Shown piece after piece: positions 5,497-6,889 of a stretch of DNA of 6,889 bases (the stretch's first letter is position 1; each line of letters begins with the position of its first letter). The stretch is from Deltaproteobacteria bacterium (lineage in GTDB: Bacteria > Myxococcota_A > UBA9160 > PR03). The notes beneath the pieces were generated by a model. That model was not told the DNA's origin. It was given only the letters and a program-made list of their open reading frames with translations, and ran no database searches. Both the position numbers and the translations under genes were made by a program. The stretch is taken from positions 1-6,889 of the forward strand of contig JAGSPS010000221.1 in assembly GCA_018262315.1 (NCBI GenBank), read 5' to 3'.

Positions 5497-6889
5497 CGCC
5501 GCTTCTTGCGCCGCTCATCGTCCCACGCGAGGACGGCGGGCAGCACGACGACGTAGCAGATGAGAGTCGCCGCGACGCCGAGCGTGAGTAGCCGGCCGAG
5601 CGACGCCATCCCGCGGTGCGAAGCGAACGCGAGACTTCCGAACGACAACACCGTGGTGAGCGCTGCGAACCAGACCGCGCGCGCCGTGGAGGTGGCGAGC
5701 ACGTCCTCTTCCTCGGGATTGCCCGAGCAGCATCGGCAGCACGATCACGTTGGCGAAATCGAAGTGCCAGCCGAGGCCCACCAGCGCGGCGCAGGTGGCG
5801 AGACCTGCGAGCCCGAGCGGAAAGAACGCGAGCGCCGTGTCCCACCAGTTGCGCCACAGCAGGAACAGGAACAGCGCCGTCGCGACGAACCCGAAGAGCA
5901 TCGCCTGCTTCATCGCACCGGACGTGACGCGACCCCACTCGATGAGTCCGACCGCGGGACCGGTGCCCTCTGGCGCCACCGCGAGCACGCCGTCGACGAA
6001 CTCCTCGAGGTTCGCGCTGTCGTTCAGATCCCTCTTGGGAATCACCGTCACGCGCGCGCGCCCGTCGTCGGCGAGCATCATCTCACGCAGTTCCGGGGGC
6101 AGCGTCTCCAGCACGACGTCGTCGGGCGAAAGTGACTCGGTCAGCTCGCCGAGCTGCTCGATCAGCGAGCCAACGACGTTCGTCTGCACGCGACCGAGCA
6201 AATGGCCTGGAGACGGCGCCGCCGCGAGCGCGGCGCGCAGGCGGCCGAGCGCGGCGCGCAGGCGCGCTTCACTCGCGTCGAGGCGCGCATCGGCGTCTTG
6301 GCCCGCACCCGCGGCGAGCGCGGTTTCGAGTCGCCCGAGCGCCGCGATCTGCGTCGCGCCATCCGGCGGAGCACCCCGCTCGGCCACCGGGGGCACCAGG
6401 AACGCCATCGTGTCGAGAATCGCGCGCTTCTCGGCCTGGCGGTCCGGCACGTAGTCGACCAGCGTCTGCGCGCTCTCGACGAACGGCAGCTTCGCCAGCT
6501 CCGCGGCCTTCGCCTGCGCCGTGGCGAGATCGGGCTCGACCAGATCCACCGTCCAGGGCGAGGTACTGCTCTGCTGGAGCAGATCCTGGAACGCCTGTAC
6601 CGATTCGGTGCTCGGGTCGCGCAGGTTCACCGGGTTGTGGTCGAAGCTCGCGCGCGGGATCAGCGCGAGCGAGCCGACCCCGACGGCGAACGCCGCCCAG
6701 CGGATCGGCCGCGCATAGGTCACCGGCACGTGGCGAAGCCGCCCCGCGAACGGGAGCGAGGGCGCTGCGAAATACGGATGCGTCCGCGCGCCGAGCGCGA
6801 GCAAGGCCGGCAGCAGCGTCAGGCTCGACGCGAGCGAGAGCAGGACGCCGGCGCCGGCGATCAAGCCCAGTTCGGCGACACCGCGGTAA
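5493..6889 (-). pseudogene. MMPL/RND-family exporter (HpnN-like), C-terminal half, frameshifted by a deletion
   Basis: The C-terminal half of a two-lobed RND/MMPL lipid exporter; the 5' part lies beyond 6889. Frame one (6888 to about 5722) begins YRGVAELGLIAGAG, the last helix of the first membrane lobe, then a helix ending near LALIPRASFDHNP, a large periplasmic domain with an Ala/Arg/Leu-rich helical section, and three helices (AMKQAMLFGFVATALFLFLL, LAFFPLGLAGLATCAALVGL, FANVIVLPMLLG). Relatives then read GIGVDxGIHLVHR, containing the proton-relay Asp. Here the sequence jumps to NPEEEDVLATSTARAVWF in another frame, which holds the last two helices (WFAALTTVLSFGSLAF, LGVAATLICYVVVLPAVLAW) and the basic end RRKKRR, stopping at TAA 5493-5495. 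About 15-20 codons plus a frameshift appear lost at 5718-5726. Family relatives such as HpnN move hopanoids to the outer membrane; this copy is probably inactive unless the gap is an assembly fault. Confidence 0.85.
6225..6264 (-). repeat. Tandem 21-bp repeat inside the exporter gene
   Basis: The 19-base string CGAGCGCGGCGCGCAGGCG occurs at 6225-6243 and again at 6246-6264, a period of 21 bases, i.e. 7 codons. It encodes successive RLRAALG and RLRAALA heptads in the periplasmic helical section. The repeat keeps the frame and probably reflects a coiled-coil or helical hairpin lengthened by duplication. Confidence 0.7.

Noticed and set aside
3774..5591. 605-codon rightward open frame
   Set aside because: It is antisense to the whole serine hydrolase, whose three catalytic motifs are clear; the product is Arg/Ala/Val-rich without domains, an effect of high GC.
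1..6889. Defence system, CRISPR array, toxin-antitoxin pair or prophage
   Set aside because: No cas, nuclease, methylase, helicase, integrase or toxin motif was seen apart from the two IS fragments, and no regularly spaced repeats.

Overview
The window is very GC-rich, densely coding bacterial DNA. A PEP-CTERM-tailed secreted protein, a membrane-anchored sulfatase and an MMPL/RND exporter of the HpnN type point to a Gram-negative, possibly of the former Deltaproteobacteria (Myxococcota or Binatota-like). That placement is inference from gene content only; no marker gene is present.

Left part (1-1393): the 3' end of a sulfatase runs rightward and converges on a leftward gene for a secreted protein with a formylglycine-generating-enzyme (FGE/SUMF1) fold and a PEP-CTERM-like tail. 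A very strong 12-bp hairpin lies between them. The FGE-like protein lacks both catalytic cysteines, so it is probably not the activator of the neighbouring sulfatases.

Middle part (1394-4025): a complete membrane-anchored type I sulfatase (1920-3395) whose C-terminus resembles that of the first sulfatase. Transposase debris lies on both sides: an IS3-family fragment upstream (about 1581-1676) and the N-terminus of an IS110-family transposase downstream (3746 to about 3913). The roughly 350 bp ahead of the IS110 start is rich in short inverted repeats and may hold the old IS left end.

Right part (4026-6889): a leftward serine beta-lactamase-like hydrolase and, divergent from it, a 79-residue protein of unknown function. 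The two start regions look like mirror images, suggesting face-to-face leaderless promoters. The small gene's stop codon overlaps the stop codon of a leftward MMPL/RND exporter whose 5' end lies outside the window. That exporter is broken: the reading frame shifts just where the conserved proton-relay motif of the second membrane half should be, and the motif is missing, so this looks like a true deletion rather than a one-base error.

I found no tRNA, rRNA, CRISPR array or recognisable defence system. The most notable points are the exporter deletion, the sulfatase/IS-remnant arrangement, the mirrored divergent starts and the orphan small protein.
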